Shown here: piece by piece, positions 19,153 to 29,909 of the stretch | Numbering within the stretch: position 1 is the stretch's first letter | Layout: each line of letters starts with the position of its first letter | Origin: Mesorhizobium waimense | Lineage (GTDB): Bacteria > Pseudomonadota > Alphaproteobacteria > Rhizobiales > Rhizobiaceae | Assembly (NCBI RefSeq): GCF_003601975.1 | Contig: NZ_QZWZ01000010.1 | Coordinates: forward strand, 155,239 to 219,238 | Direction of reading: 5' to 3' | Length of the DNA stretch: 64,000 bases | Program-made: the position numbers and the translations under genes | The notes under the pieces: generated by a model | Database searches by the model: none | What the model saw: only the letters and a program-made list of their open reading frames with translations | What the model was told of the DNA's origin: nothing

Positions 19153-20343
19153 ATGGCTGCCGACAAGAACGCGTTCGTCTGGGAAGACCCTTTCCTGATC
19201 GAGAACCAGCTTTCGGAAGACGAGCGCATGGTGCGCGACGGTGCGGCGGCATTTGCCGCCGACAAGCTGGCGCCGCGGATCGAGGAGGCCTACCTCGAGG
19301 AAAAGACCGATGCCGGCATCTTCCGCGAGATGGGCGAGGCCGGTCTGCTCGGCATCACCATCCCCGAAGAATATGGCGGCCTCGGCGCCAACTATGTCAC
19401 CTACGGTCTGGTGGCGCGTGAAGTAGAGCGTGTCGACTCCGGCTACCGCTCGATGATGAGCGTGCAGTCGTCGCTGGTCATGTATCCGATCCATGCCTAT
19501 GGCTCGGAGGCACAGCGCAAGAAATACCTGCCGAAGTTGGCCTCGGGCGAATGGATCGGCTGCTTTGGCCTGACCGAGCCGGATGCCGGTTCCGATCCGG
19601 GCGGCATGAAGACGCGCGCCGAAAAGACCGCGAACGGCTACAAGCTCTCCGGCTCGAAGATGTGGATTTCCAACGCGCCGATCGCCGACGTCTTCGTCGT
19701 CTGGGCGAAATCGTCAGCGCATAACAATGAGATCCGTGGCTTCGTGCTGGAAAAGGGCATGAAGGGGCTTTCGGCACCGAAGATCGGCGGCAAGCTCAGC
19801 CTGCGCGCTTCGATCACCGGCGAAGTGGTGATGGAAGGCGTCGAGGTTGGCGAAGACGCACTGCTGCCCAACGTTTCGGGGCTCAAGGGACCCTTCGGCT
19901 GCCTCAACCGGGCGCGCTACGGCATTTCCTGGGGTGCGATGGGCGCGGCCGAGGATTGCTGGCACCGGGCTCGGCAATACGGCCTCGACCGCAAGCAGTT
20001 CGGCAAGCCGCTGGCCGGCACACAGTTGTTCCAGAAAAAGCTCGCCGACATGCAGACCGAAATTGCGCTCGGCTTGCAGGGCTCGCTGCGCGTCGGGCGG
20101 CTGATGGACGAGGGAAAGATGGCGCCCGAGATGATCTCGATCGTCAAGCGCAACAATTGCGGCAAGGCGCTCGATATCGCCCGCCAGGCCCGCGACATGC
20201 ATGGCGGCAACGGTATCCAGATCGGCTACCACGTCATGCGCCACGCGCAGAACCTGGAGACGGTCAACACCTATGAAGGCACGCATGACGTGCATGCGCT
20301 GATCCTCGGAAGGGCGCAGACGGGGATCCAGGCGTTTTTCTAA
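19153..20343 (+). CDS. gcdH: Glutaryl-CoA dehydrogenase
   Basis: FAD enzyme that oxidises and decarboxylates glutaryl-CoA to crotonyl-CoA in lysine, hydroxylysine and tryptophan breakdown. The 396 residues match the family length of about 395. Seen are the acyl-CoA dehydrogenase signatures [17 protein letters not shown] and [16 protein letters not shown], the latter carrying the catalytic glutamate, and the N-terminal [18 protein letters not shown] typical of GCDH rather than other acyl-CoA dehydrogenases. The start is ATG 19153 with GAGG upstream; the earlier in-frame ATG at 19069 would add a basic stretch that looks noncoding. Confidence 0.95.
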   Translation: MAADKNAFVWEDPFLIENQLSEDERMVRDGAAAFAADKLAPRIEEAYLEEKTDAGIFREMGEAGLLGITIPEEYGGLGANYVTYGLVAREVERVDSGYRSMMSVQSSLVMYPIHAYGSEAQRKKYLPKLASGEWIGCFGLTEPDAGSDPGGMKTRAEKTANGYKLSGSKMWISNAPIADVFVVWAKSSAHNNEIRGFVLEKGMKGLSAPKIGGKLSLRASITGEVVMEGVEVGEDALLPNVSGLKGPFGCLNRARYGISWGAMGAAEDCWHRARQYGLDRKQFGKPLAGTQLFQKKLADMQTEIALGLQGSLRVGRLMDEGKMAPEMISIVKRNNCGKALDIARQARDMHGGNGIQIGYHVMRHAQNLETVNTYEGTHDVHALILGRAQTGIQAFF

Positions 20344-20464
20344 GCGAGCGCAGCCGGCAATGCTGCTTAAATTAGGTGCAGCGCAACATCTCTGCTTGGA
20401 GAATGCCCAGCACTTGTGTCAGGGTTCGGCGAATTCGTTTTGAAACGCCGATCTCCGGGGCACC

Positions 20465-23400
20465 ATGGCAATTCTGGCAGCCGTCTACCACCTGACCCAC
20501 TACAAATACGACCGGCCTGTGGTTCTCGGCCCTCAGGTGATCAGGCTGCAGCCGGCGCCGCATTCCCGCACCAAGGTGCTCAGCCATTCGCTGAAGGTCG
20601 AGCCCAAGAACCACTTCGTCAATCTGCAGCAGGATCCCTACGGCAATTTCCTCGCCCGTTTCGTCTTTCCGGAGCCGGTCACGGAGTTGAAGATCGAGGT
20701 CGACCTCGTCGCCGACATGACGGTTTACAATCCGTTCGATTTCTTCGTCGAGCCCTCGGTCGAGACGTTTCCGTTCGAATACCCGGAAGAGATCAGGGAC
20801 GATCTCGCCATCTACCGGACACCGGAGCCGGCCGGACCGTTGCTGTCCGCCTTCCTCGGGACAATCGATCGCAGCGCCAAAAACACCGTCGATTTCCTCG
20901 TCGACCTCAATGCGCGGCTGCAGCGCGAGATCGCCTACATCGTGCGCATGGAAACCGGCGTCTTCTCGCCCGAGGAGACGCTGGCCGCCGCCAAGGGATC
21001 GTGCCGGGATTCGAGCTGGCTGCTGGTGCAGATCCTGCGCAACCTCGGCATCGCCGCGCGTTTCGTCTCCGGCTATTTGGTCCAGCTCAGGCCCGATCTG
21101 GTCGCGCTTGACGGACCGCCGGGCACGGCGGTCGATTTCACCGATCTGCATGCCTGGTGCGAGGTCTATATTCCGGGCGCCGGCTGGATCGGCTTCGACC
21201 CGACCTCGGGCCTGCTCACCGGCGAAAGCCATGTGCCGCTGGCGGCGACGCCGCATTTCCGCAATGCCGCCCCCATCTCCGGCATGGCGAGCTTCGCCAA
21301 TGTCGAGTTCGGCTTCGACATGCGGGTCGACCGTATCGCCGAGCATCCGCGCATCACCAGGCCGTTCTCCGACGAAAGCTGGCAGGCGCTGGATGCGCTG
21401 GGCAACGAGGTAGACGCCGCGCTTCAAGCCGGCGATGTCAGGCTGACCATGGGCGGCGAGCCGACCTTCGTGTCGATCGATGATTTCGAGTCGGCCGAGT
21501 GGAACACCGCTGCCGTCGGCCCGACCAAGCGCGAGAAGGCCGATGCGCTGATCCGGAAACTGCGCGAACGCTTCGCGCCGGGCGGTTTTTTGCACTACGG
21601 GCAGGGCAAATGGTATCCGGGCGAGAGCCTGCCGCGCTGGACCTTCTCGCTCTACTGGCGCACCGATGGCGAGCCGGTGTGGAGCGACCCGTCGCTGATC
21701 GCGCGCGAAAAGAGCGACGCAGATATCGGGCCGCAGCATGCAGAAAGCCTGCTGACGGCGATTGCCGGCGAACTCGGCATCGACAAGGAGATGGTCAGCG
21801 AAGCCTATGAGGATCCGGCCGAATGGCTGCTCAAGGAAGGCAAGCTGCCCGACAATGTCGACCCGTCCAACTCGAAGCTGGAAGACCCGGAAGAGCGCAG
21901 CCGCATGGCAAAAGTGTTCGAGCGCGGGCTGACCAAACCGTCGGGTTACGTGCTGCCGGTACAGCGCTGGAACAGCCAGGCATCGGAGCCGCGCTGGCGC
22001 TCCGAGAAATGGAAGACACGGCGCGGCCGCCTGTTCCTGGTGCCGGGCGATTCACCGGTCGGCTACCGTCTGCCACTCGGCACGCTGCCCTATGTGCCGC
22101 CGGCGCAATTCCCCTACATCGTGCCGGTCGATCCGTCGCTGCCGCGCGGGCCGCTGCCGGCGCGCGAAGCCATCTTGCCCGCAGCGTCGCCGGGCGAGCT
22201 TGAAGGCGCCGACGAAATGGCGCGTCGCCAGCAAGCAGTGTCATTCACGGCCACGACCGGTCAGCAGGACCGGGTCGAGCAGGAGATCACCGAAATCGGC
22301 GGCGCGGTGCGCACAGCACTTTCGGTCGAGTCGCGTGACGGGCGGCTCTGCGTGTTCATGCCGCCGGTCGAGGCGCTGGAAGATTATCTTGAACTGGTAG
22401 CGGCGGCCGAAAATGCGGCCAAGGCGATCGGCCTGCCTGTGCATATCGAGGGTTATGGCCCACCGCACGACCCGCGCCTCAATGTCATCCGCGTGGCTCC
22501 CGATCCCGGCGTCATCGAAGTCAACATCCACCCGGCTGCGAACTGGCAGGATTGCGTGGCGACGACGACGGCGATCTACGAGGAGGCGCGGCAGACGCGG
22601 CTTGGCGCCGACAAATTCATGATCGACGGCCGCCATACCGGCACCGGCGGCGGCAACCATGTCGTGGTCGGCGGCGCGACTCCCGACGACAGCCCGTTCC
22701 TGCGCCGCCCCGATTTGCTGAAGAGCTTGGTGCTGCAATGGCAGCGCCACCCGTCGCTCTCCTATCTGTTTTCGGGCCTGTTCATTGGCCCGACCAGCCA
22801 GGCGCCGCGCTTCGACGAGGCGCGCCACGATTCGCTCTACGAGCTCGAGATCGCGATGGCGCAGGTGCCGCACCCGGACAAGGGCGCGTCACCCTTGCCG
22901 TGGCTGGTCGACAGGCTGTTCCGAAACCTGTTGACCGACGTCACCGGCAACACGCACCGCTCGGAAATCTGCATCGACAAATTGTTTTCGCCGGATGGGC
23001 CGACCGGCCGACTCGGCCTGGTCGAATTCCGTGGCTTCGAGATGCCGCCCAATGCACGTATGAGCCTGGCGCAGCAGCTCTTGGTCCGCGCGATTATCGC
23101 GCGGACCTGGAAGAACCCGCTCGACGGCCGCTTCGTGCGCTGGGGAACGTCGCTGCACGATCGCTTCATGCTGCCGCATCATGTCTGGGCGGATTTCCTT
23201 GACGTGCTCGACGATCTCAAGCTGAACGGCTTCGAATTCCGCCCCGAATGGTTCAACGCACAGCTCGAATTCCGTTTTCCGTTCTGCGGCGAGGTCCAGC
23301 ATGCGGGCATCAAGCTGGAATTGCGGCAAGCACTGGAGCCCTGGCACGTGATGGGCGAGCAGGGCGCCATCGGCGGCACCGTGCGTTTCGTCGATTCCTC

Positions 23401-23824
23401 CGTCGAGCGGCTGCAAGTCAAGACCGAAGGCCTCAACCCGGAGCGCCATGCAATCGTCTGCAATGGCCGCATCGTGCCGATGAAGGTCACCGACAACCGT
23501 GAGGTCGCGGTGGCCGGCGTCCGCTTCAAGGCCTGGCAGCCGGCTTCGGGCCTGCATCCGGCGCTGCCGGTCAACACGCCGCTGATCTTCGACATCTATG
23601 ACCGCTGGTCGGGCCGCGCGGTCGGCGGCTGCGTCTATCATGTCGCGCATCCAGGCGGGCGCAGCTACGACACCTTCCCGGTCAATGGCAACGAGGCCGA
23701 GGCGCGGCGGCTCGCCCGCTTCGAGCCGCGCGGCCATACGCCGTCCGGCTACGCGCTGCACAACGAAGAAGCCTCTGAAGATTTCCCGATGACCCTTGAC
23801 CTCAGGCGGCCACCAAGACTCTGA
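20465..23824 (+). CDS. Large transglutaminase-like / DUF2126 protein
   Basis: A 1119-residue cytoplasmic protein. The N-terminal 300 residues form a bacterial transglutaminase-like cysteine peptidase fold with an intact triad: Cys180 in KGSCRDSSW, His229 in DLHAWCEVY and Asp245 in GFDPTSG. The long remainder (from about residue 320) belongs to DUF2126, whose glutamine-synthetase-like or amidoligase-related nature has been proposed by comparative genomics. No signal peptide. It is followed, seven bases later, by the ATP-grasp/alpha-E gene and then by a second transglutaminase, a combination repeatedly conserved in proteobacteria and cyanobacteria. The product of the system is unknown. Confidence 0.9.
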   Translation: MAILAAVYHLTHYKYDRPVVLGPQVIRLQPAPHSRTKVLSHSLKVEPKNHFVNLQQDPYGNFLARFVFPEPVTELKIEVDLVADMTVYNPFDFFVEPSVETFPFEYPEEIRDDLAIYRTPEPAGPLLSAFLGTIDRSAKNTVDFLVDLNARLQREIAYIVRMETGVFSPEETLAAAKGSCRDSSWLLVQILRNLGIAARFVSGYLVQLRPDLVALDGPPGTAVDFTDLHAWCEVYIPGAGWIGFDPTSGLLTGESHVPLAATPHFRNAAPISGMASFANVEFGFDMRVDRIAEHPRITRPFSDESWQALDALGNEVDAALQAGDVRLTMGGEPTFVSIDDFESAEWNTAAVGPTKREKADALIRKLRERFAPGGFLHYGQGKWYPGESLPRWTFSLYWRTDGEPVWSDPSLIAREKSDADIGPQHAESLLTAIAGELGIDKEMVSEAYEDPAEWLLKEGKLPDNVDPSNSKLEDPEERSRMAKVFERGLTKPSGYVLPVQRWNSQASEPRWRSEKWKTRRGRLFLVPGDSPVGYRLPLGTLPYVPPAQFPYIVPVDPSLPRGPLPAREAILPAASPGELEGADEMARRQQAVSFTATTGQQDRVEQEITEIGGAVRTALSVESRDGRLCVFMPPVEALEDYLELVAAAENAAKAIGLPVHIEGYGPPHDPRLNVIRVAPDPGVIEVNIHPAANWQDCVATTTAIYEEARQTRLGADKFMIDGRHTGTGGGNHVVVGGATPDDSPFLRRPDLLKSLVLQWQRHPSLSYLFSGLFIGPTSQAPRFDEARHDSLYELEIAMAQVPHPDKGASPLPWLVDRLFRNLLTDVTGNTHRSEICIDKLFSPDGPTGRLGLVEFRGFEMPPNARMSLAQQLLVRAIIARTWKNPLDGRFVRWGTSLHDRFMLPHHVWADFLDVLDDLKLNGFEFRPEWFNAQLEFRFPFCGEVQHAGIKLELRQALEPWHVMGEQGAIGGTVRFVDSSVERLQVKTEGLNPERHAIVCNGRIVPMKVTDNREVAVAGVRFKAWQPASGLHPALPVNTPLIFDIYDRWSGRAVGGCVYHVAHPGGRSYDTFPVNGNEAEARRLARFEPRGHTPSGYALHNEEASEDFPMTLDLRRPPRL

Positions 23825-23830
23825 TCAACG

Positions 23831-26242
23831 ATGGCAAAGGGGAATCAGAAGAAGATACGCGGCAAGCCGCTGACGCACAGTCTGCTGGAGCACTACCAGC
23901 CGATCGACGGCGTCGTCGACGAGATGGTCGATGCCTCAGGCAATCCGCGTCCGGTCTGGCAGGATTTCATCGAGGCGCTGGAGGAACTGGGGCCGGAAAA
24001 GCTCGGACAGCGCTTCGCCCGGGCCGACCAGTATCTGCGCGACGCCGGCGTCTACTACCGCGTCTACGACAAGGCCGGCGCCAATGAGCGGGAATGGCCG
24101 CTGGCGCATGTCCCGCTGCTGATCGAGGAAAAGGAATGGGCCGACATCAGTACCGGCCTCGTGCAGCGCGCCGATCTGTTCGAAGAGGTATTGGCCGATA
24201 TATACGGGTCGAACCGGCTGATCGACAAAGGCATTCTGCCGGCCGGGCTGGTCGCGGCGAGCCCCGAATATTTGCGGCCCGTCGTCGGCACCAGGCCGGC
24301 CAGCGGCCATTTCCTCCACATGCTCGCCTTCGAACTCGGCCGCGGTCCGGACGGACGCTGGTGGGTGCTGGGCGACCGTACGCAGGCGCCGTCGGGGGCG
24401 GGCTTTGCGCTGGAGAACCGCGTCGCCACGACGCGCGCGCTGTCCGACATCTATGGCGAGATGCATGTGCATCGGCTTGCCGGTTTCTTCCGCCGTTTCC
24501 GCGACGCGCTGATCGGCATGGCCAAGGTATCGGGCGGCCGCGTCGCCATCCTGACGCCAGGCCCGCTCAACGAAACCTATTACGAGCACGCCTACATCGC
24601 CCGCTATCTCGGCATCATGCTGCTCGAGGGCGAGGACCTGACGGTCTCGGGCGGCAGGCTGATGGTACGCACGGTTTCGGGGTTGAAGCCGGTCGGCGTA
24701 CTGTGGCGGCGGCTCGACGCCGCCTTCGCCGATCCACTGGAGCTCAGGCCGGACTCGCAGATCGGCACGCCGGGGCTGGTCGAGGCGATCCGCCGGGGCG
24801 CGGTTTCGGCCGTCAACGCCCTCGGTTCCGGCCTGCTGGAGACGCGGGCGCTGCAGTCGTTCCTGCCGAGGATTGCGCGCGAGTTGCGGGGCGAGGAGCT
24901 TCTCTTGCCCAGCGTCGCGACATGGTGGTGCGGGCAAGAGAACGAGCGCCGGCATGTGCTCGCCAACCTCGACCGCATGGTTGTCGGTCCGGCGTTGTCG
25001 ACGCGGCTTGCCTTCGAGGATGACGATTCGACCCGGCTGGGGTCGACACTGTCCGACGAGGAACGAGCCGAGCTGGTCGCCCGGATCGAGAGCGATGGCG
25101 GCGGGTTCGTCGGCCAGGAAGCGGTGACGCTGTCGACCACGCCGGTCTATGTCGGCGGCTGGCTGGAGCCGCGGCCGGCCAGCCTGCGCGTCTATCTGGC
25201 GCGGACGCCGGAAGGCTGGACGGTGATGCCCGGCGGCTTCGCCCGCGTCGGCTTTTCGCTCGATCCGACGGCTATCGCCATGCAGCGCGGCGGCCAGGCG
25301 GCGGATGTATGGGTGGTCAGCGACCGGCCGGTGGAGCGCGAGACGCTGCTGCCGCAGGAGCACGACAGCTTCACCCGCACCATGCCGGGCAGCCTGCCCA
25401 GCCGCGCGGCGGAAAACCTGACATGGCTCGGCCGCTACATCGAGCGATCGGAAGACACGGTGCGTATCCTGCGGGCCTACCACGTACGGCTGGCCGAGAC
25501 TTCCGACCCCGAGATGCCGCTGCTTGCCGACGTCAGGGACTATCTCGAACCTTTCGGCATCGACGTCGAATCGGCGATCCCGCTCGGCCTGATCAGCACG
25601 CTGGACAGCGCCGTCTACAGCGCCGGCCAGATCCGCGACCGGTTTTCGCCCGATGGCTGGCTGGCACTGAAGGATCTGTCGAAAACGATCCATCAATTCG
25701 CGAAAACCGTCGCGCCAGGCGACGATGCGACGCGGGCAATGACGGTGATCCTGCGCAAGCTCGCCGGTTTTTCCGGCCTGCTGCACGAGAACATGTACCG
25801 CTTCACGGGCTGGCGTTTCTTGGAAATCGGCCGGCGGCTGGAACGTGGTATCCAGATCGCCCGCACGCTGGCGTGCCTGACCAGGACCGGAGCGCCGGAC
25901 GGGGCGCTCGACATGATGCTGGAGATCGGCGACAGCGTCATGACCCATCGCCGGCAATATCCGGTGCAGGCCGGGCGGCGCACGGTGATCGATCTCCTGG
26001 CACTCGATCCGCTCAATCCGCGCTCGATCCTGTTCCAGCTCGAGCGGCTGAAAGCCGAAATCGGGCTGTTGCCCACCGTCGGCGGCGAGGGACATATGTC
26101 GCCGGCGGCCAAGGAGATCCTGCAGCTCAACACGGCGATCGCCGTCATGGAACCTTCAGACATGACGGCGAATGCACTCGACGATCTCGCCGGCGAGATC
26201 GGCGGCCTCTACAACAGCCTCGCCAAGGCCTATTTCGGATAA
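23831..26242 (+). CDS. Circularly permuted ATP-grasp protein fused to alpha-E domain
   Basis: An 803-residue fusion. Residues about 70-470 belong to the circularly permuted ATP-grasp family (formerly DUF404/DUF407; segments ADLFEEVLADIYG, GDRTQAPSGAGFALENR, and LLEGEDLTVSGG). Residues about 500-800 form the helical alpha-E domain (SRAAENLTWLGRYIERSEDT). In many bacteria the two halves are separate adjacent genes, so the fusion is direct support for joint action. ATP-grasp enzymes ligate amino groups to activated carboxylates; the present context predicts formation of a peptide-type bond. Neither substrate nor product is known. Confidence 0.9.
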   Translation: MAKGNQKKIRGKPLTHSLLEHYQPIDGVVDEMVDASGNPRPVWQDFIEALEELGPEKLGQRFARADQYLRDAGVYYRVYDKAGANEREWPLAHVPLLIEEKEWADISTGLVQRADLFEEVLADIYGSNRLIDKGILPAGLVAASPEYLRPVVGTRPASGHFLHMLAFELGRGPDGRWWVLGDRTQAPSGAGFALENRVATTRALSDIYGEMHVHRLAGFFRRFRDALIGMAKVSGGRVAILTPGPLNETYYEHAYIARYLGIMLLEGEDLTVSGGRLMVRTVSGLKPVGVLWRRLDAAFADPLELRPDSQIGTPGLVEAIRRGAVSAVNALGSGLLETRALQSFLPRIARELRGEELLLPSVATWWCGQENERRHVLANLDRMVVGPALSTRLAFEDDDSTRLGSTLSDEERAELVARIESDGGGFVGQEAVTLSTTPVYVGGWLEPRPASLRVYLARTPEGWTVMPGGFARVGFSLDPTAIAMQRGGQAADVWVVSDRPVERETLLPQEHDSFTRTMPGSLPSRAAENLTWLGRYIERSEDTVRILRAYHVRLAETSDPEMPLLADVRDYLEPFGIDVESAIPLGLISTLDSAVYSAGQIRDRFSPDGWLALKDLSKTIHQFAKTVAPGDDATRAMTVILRKLAGFSGLLHENMYRFTGWRFLEIGRRLERGIQIARTLACLTRTGAPDGALDMMLEIGDSVMTHRRQYPVQAGRRTVIDLLALDPLNPRSILFQLERLKAEIGLLPTVGGEGHMSPAAKEILQLNTAIAVMEPSDMTANALDDLAGEIGGLYNSLAKAYFG

Positions 26243-26255
26243 GACCAAGGCAGCC

Positions 26256-27140
26256 ATGCTCTACGACATCAGGCTTCATCTGAGCTACGACTACGATGCC
26301 GCGGCCGGCGGCGGCCGCCATCAGGTGCGCGTGCTGCCGCCGACCATATCAGGTGTGCAGCGGGTGGTTGCCGCGTCCCTGTCCTTTGCGCCGGCGCCCA
26401 GCGAACGCGCGGACTTTTGCGACTTCTTCGGTAACAACGTCACCTCGATCGCTGTTCGCGATGCCCATGATGCTTTGGACATAAGGATGAGCGCGCGCGT
26501 GTCCGTGTCGCGCCCGGAGCCCGGGCTCGACGTGTCGCCCGGCATAGACCGGCTGAAGGAGGAACTCGGCGCGGTGCGGTCGCTGGCGCCCGATGCGCCG
26601 CATCACTTTCTCGCCGCCAGCGACCATGCTGGCATCGATGCGGCGATCACAGCATACGCGCAAGCGAGCGTCCTGGGCTCGACCGCCGGCACGGTCATGG
26701 ACCTGTGCAACCGTATTCATCGCGATTTCACCTATGACGGCAAGGCGACCACGGTCCAGACCCGCGCCAGCGATGCCTTCGGCCTGAAGCGGGGCGTCTG
26801 CCAGGATTTCTCGCATATCATGATCGCCGGCCTGCGTGGCCTCGGCATTCCGGCCGGCTATGTCAGCGGCTTCCTGCGCACCATTCCGCCTAAGGGCAAA
26901 CCCCGGCTGGAAGGCGCCGACGCCATGCATGCCTGGGTGAAGGCATGGTGCGGCCGCGATGCCGGCTGGCAGGAATTCGATCCGACCAATGGCATGCGGG
27001 CGAGCAACGACCACATCACTGTCGGTTACGGCCGCGACTATTCCGACGTGGCGCCGATCGTCGGCGTGCTGAAGACCACGGGCGGACAGGTCGGCGAGCA
27101 AGCGGTCGACGTCATTCCGGTCGCCCTCGAGAAAGTCTGA
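26256..27140 (+). CDS. Transglutaminase-like cysteine peptidase domain protein
   Basis: A 294-residue soluble protein with an N-terminal beta-rich domain (about 1-80) and a transglutaminase-core domain. The catalytic triad is intact: Cys182 in RGVCQDFSH, His225 in DAMHAWVKA and Asp242 in EFDPTNG. The start is ATG 26256, 13 bases after the ATP-grasp gene; upstream in-frame codons shadow that gene. As the third member of the cluster it probably hydrolyses or transfers the peptide made by the ATP-grasp partner (inference from context). Confidence 0.92.
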   Translation: MLYDIRLHLSYDYDAAAGGGRHQVRVLPPTISGVQRVVAASLSFAPAPSERADFCDFFGNNVTSIAVRDAHDALDIRMSARVSVSRPEPGLDVSPGIDRLKEELGAVRSLAPDAPHHFLAASDHAGIDAAITAYAQASVLGSTAGTVMDLCNRIHRDFTYDGKATTVQTRASDAFGLKRGVCQDFSHIMIAGLRGLGIPAGYVSGFLRTIPPKGKPRLEGADAMHAWVKAWCGRDAGWQEFDPTNGMRASNDHITVGYGRDYSDVAPIVGVLKTTGGQVGEQAVDVIPVALEKV

Positions 27141-27248
27141 CCGGATCCCAGGCTCAGGCTGTTCGTAAATCTCCGGGCGAGCAAAGACTGCTTCTCAAAC
27201 GCCGATGCTGCCGTTATCTTGGGCACAGGGGTTGGGGCCGCCGGACGC

Positions 27249-28208
27249 ATGCGCCGGCGCGGAGTTTTACCATTGAAAGCGGTCAGCGTCATCATTCCGG
27301 CACATAATGCGGCGGCCACGATAGCCGGCACGCTGGCGTCGCTTCGTTCAGAGGCGGCGGTCATCGGCGAAGTGCTGCTGGTCGACGATGCGTCCTCGGA
27401 CGGCACTGCTGCGGTGGCTGAGGACGCCGCCGCGCGGCTGGCCTTGCCGCTGCGCGTGATTGCGTCGAGTTGCCGGGACGCCGGTGGTGCCCGCAACCTG
27501 GCCCTGGCGCAGACGGACTGCCCGTGGATTTACATGATCGATGCCGATGATCTGCATCTGGAAGGCGGCCTGAGATCGCTGCTTTCGCGAAGCGAGGCGC
27601 AACCGAGAGCCGAGATGGTGGTCGGCGCCTTTCGCCGGCGCACCAAGGGCGAGCATCACCAGTTCAAATTGCCGTACGGCTATACGGCCACCGGCATCGC
27701 CAACGCCTCGGCCTATCTGGAAGGTCAGGTTCGCTCGATCGCGGTCGGCAGCGCGCTGGTGTCCCGGCGCGCGGTCGGCGAGACGCGGTTCCCGACCGCG
27801 CTCGCCTATGACGAGGACACGCTGTTCTGGGCGCGGCTGATGTGCCGGGCCCCGCTTGCCGTCATTACACAGCCAGTCATGACCTACTTCGTCTCGGCGG
27901 AGCGCTCCGACGACCGTTTCACGATCAAACCGGCACAACGCTTCCTCGCCTGGCGCCACGCCTTGCGTCAGCTCACCGACTGCGGCATCGCCAAGTCGAC
28001 GCTGAAAACAAGGGAAGGCCTGGTCGCGCTCAAGATCGCCCGCGTCCACTATGCGCGCGGCGACTTTGCCACGGCAGCGCGGTTCCTTGCCGTAGCCAAG
28101 GCCGCACCCAAGGTCCCCTCGGACATATGGCGCTGCATGCGCTACCAGTTCAAGCTCGCGGTGCGGCGCCGTTTCTCCATTTCGCACGTCCTGCTGCAAA
28201 GTGCCTGA
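27249..28208 (+). CDS. Family 2 glycosyltransferase
   Basis: A GT-A fold sugar transferase of about 320 residues. The N-terminal strand SVIIPAHNAAATIAGTL, the nucleotide-binding VDDASSDGT and the metal-binding DADD in WIYMIDADDLHL are all present. No membrane segments were seen. ATG 27249 is listed, but TTG 27273 has GGAG eight bases upstream and would start right before the fold (LKAVSVI), so it may be the true start. It is the first of three glycosyltransferase genes with overlapping ends, probably decorating a surface polysaccharide or protein. The acceptor cannot be inferred. Confidence 0.88.
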   Translation: MRRRGVLPLKAVSVIIPAHNAAATIAGTLASLRSEAAVIGEVLLVDDASSDGTAAVAEDAAARLALPLRVIASSCRDAGGARNLALAQTDCPWIYMIDADDLHLEGGLRSLLSRSEAQPRAEMVVGAFRRRTKGEHHQFKLPYGYTATGIANASAYLEGQVRSIAVGSALVSRRAVGETRFPTALAYDEDTLFWARLMCRAPLAVITQPVMTYFVSAERSDDRFTIKPAQRFLAWRHALRQLTDCGIAKSTLKTREGLVALKIARVHYARGDFATAARFLAVAKAAPKVPSDIWRCMRYQFKLAVRRRFSISHVLLQSA

Positions 28209-29082
28209 TTCACACCGGCCGAAGCTTGCCGTGGTCGTCATTGGCTACCGCGCGCCGGCTCAAATAGTCGATGCGGTGACATCTCTGCTTGATCAGAACA
28301 CGCCGCTCGAGATCGTTGTGGTCAACTCAGGTGGCGGGGAAGTGCTGGCACTGTTGGCTGGCGCGGGGATCAAGGTGCCGGTGATCGAGGTCAGTCGAAG
28401 GCTGTTTGTTGGTGCGGCCCGCAATGTCGGCATTGCGGCGACACAGGCGCCCTTCGTTGCTTTTCTTGCCGACGACTGCCTCGCCTGTCCCGGCTGGGCG
28501 GAGGCACGGATAGAGCGGCATCTGGCCGGCGACCGCATGGTGGCGAGCGCCATCGTGAACAGCCATCCGCGCAATCTGATTGCCTGTGCGGCTCATCTGA
28601 TCATGTACATGCGGCGGCTTCCCGGTTTGCCGGCGGATCGTGCGCTGCGATACGGCGTGTCGTTCGATCGCCGGCTGTTCGATGAATACGGCTTGTTCGA
28701 TGAAACGATGCGAGCCGGCGAAGATACCAACTTTCTTGAGAGGCTGGCGCGGGCACCTCTGCCGGTTTGGGAGCCGCGTGTGCAAACGGTGCATCGCAAC
28801 GAAACAAGCCTGATGCGACTGTTTGCCGATCAATACAGGCGTGGATATCGACGCGGTGACTACCTTGTCGCATCCAGCCCAAAGACGCCGTTCCGATTTT
28901 TTCGCGACACGTTTCACGACCGGCATAATGTCCGCAAGCTGGCGAAAATCGGGCTTTCCGGACGGGATCGAACCTTCGCGATGATGTCGCTGCCAATTGT
29001 CTGGCTGGCGCTGCTGGTCAAATCCGTGGGCGTTTATGCCGGCGCGCGCGACGGTGCGAAAGCGGGCAAGCGACCGCAATGA
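28201..29082 (+). CDS. Family 2 glycosyltransferase
   Basis: A 293-residue glycosyltransferase with GT-A features: AVVVIGYRAPAQIVDAV near the N-terminus, the nucleotide-binding region VVVNSGGGE, RNVGIAA, and FLADDC in the metal-binding position. The GEDTNFLERL segment is the usual acceptor-side acidic motif. The GTG start overlaps the end of the previous gene by eight bases, and its stop overlaps the next start (ATGA), so all three transferases should be translated from one message. Confidence 0.87.
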   Translation: MPDSHRPKLAVVVIGYRAPAQIVDAVTSLLDQNTPLEIVVVNSGGGEVLALLAGAGIKVPVIEVSRRLFVGAARNVGIAATQAPFVAFLADDCLACPGWAEARIERHLAGDRMVASAIVNSHPRNLIACAAHLIMYMRRLPGLPADRALRYGVSFDRRLFDEYGLFDETMRAGEDTNFLERLARAPLPVWEPRVQTVHRNETSLMRLFADQYRRGYRRGDYLVASSPKTPFRFFRDTFHDRHNVRKLAKIGLSGRDRTFAMMSLPIVWLALLVKSVGVYAGARDGAKAGKRPQ

Positions 29083-29825
29083 TAACATCCCACATAAAAC
29101 CCCAACGTCCGCGACGGAAATTGTTCCCTCAGCAGAGAGTTGTCGCAGTGTTCAGCTATCGCTTTGACGCGCATCTGGTTCCCGATCTGATCGCCAATCT
29201 TGATCCGATCGTCGATGGCTGGATTGCCTATGACGATCGCAGGGCGACGGAGGCTTTCAGCAGCGAGCCGCTTCGGCGGCACGCCCTGCTCGCGGCAGCG
29301 CGCGGCGCTGCGGCCGATTGGATTTTGGCTGTCGATCCCGACGAGCGGCTGGAACGCGGCGCGGCGGAGCGGATCGCAAAATTGACGAGCGTCTACAGGC
29401 GAATTGCCTGGGGGTTCAGACTCCGTGAAATGTATTCGCCGATCGACTACCGCGTTGATGGGCTATGGGGCGAAAAAATTCAGTACCGCCTGTTCAAAGC
29501 CTACGACCCGGCAAACTGCCAGTTCAAGGATTTTCATGATCTCTGGTATCCTTCCAGTGTTGGTTTCAAAGCCAGGGATAGTGGGCTCAACCTCTATCAT
29601 CTGAAAATGATCGAGCCCAAGCGTCGGATCGCCCGCCGTGATCTTTATGACCACCTCGATCCGGGGCATTTGCTTCAGGACGTGGGCTACGACTACCTCG
29701 CCGACGAGGCGGGGGCGGTCTTTGAACGCATTTCGCCCGGGCGCGAGTACCATCCACCTCATGTCGACGATGGCGGCCTGTGGATGGCCGACATTGCAGC
29801 CGGGATGCACGGCCGGCAAACCTGA
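29079..29825 (+). CDS. Glycosyltransferase family 2-like protein (short)
   Basis: A 248-residue protein resembling the compact GT2-like group. Only part of the GT-A pattern is seen: VVAVFSYRFDAHLVPDLI at the start, IAYDDR, and WILAVDPDERLERG, whose DPDE sits where the metal-binding acidic motif is expected. The C-terminal half (YHLKMIEPKRRIARRDLYD) matches proteins often annotated as glycosyltransferases. Codons in this gene are somewhat less GC-rich at third positions than in the neighbours, which could point to acquisition or lower expression. Its ATGA overlap with the previous gene argues for a shared pathway. Confidence 0.72.
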   Translation: MITSHIKPQRPRRKLFPQQRVVAVFSYRFDAHLVPDLIANLDPIVDGWIAYDDRRATEAFSSEPLRRHALLAAARGAAADWILAVDPDERLERGAAERIAKLTSVYRRIAWGFRLREMYSPIDYRVDGLWGEKIQYRLFKAYDPANCQFKDFHDLWYPSSVGFKARDSGLNLYHLKMIEPKRRIARRDLYDHLDPGHLLQDVGYDYLADEAGAVFERISPGREYHPPHVDDGGLWMADIAAGMHGRQT

Positions 29826-29909
29826 TCGGTCAATCCCGAAAACATTCCCTGACGACGGAACCTGCCGTCGATCCGTTGCTTATCTACGCGGAATTCCCGC
29901 GGAGAGGAC

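Noticed and set aside
20372..21739. Open frame of 455 codons on the minus strand opposite the large transglutaminase protein
   Set aside because: Covers the transglutaminase triad region of the real gene and shows only low-complexity shadow composition.
23936..26095. Open frame of 719 codons antisense to the ATP-grasp/alpha-E gene
   Set aside because: Composition is that of a GC-rich antisense shadow (many Arg, Gln, Asp, His), with no domain; the sense gene has clear family motifs throughout.
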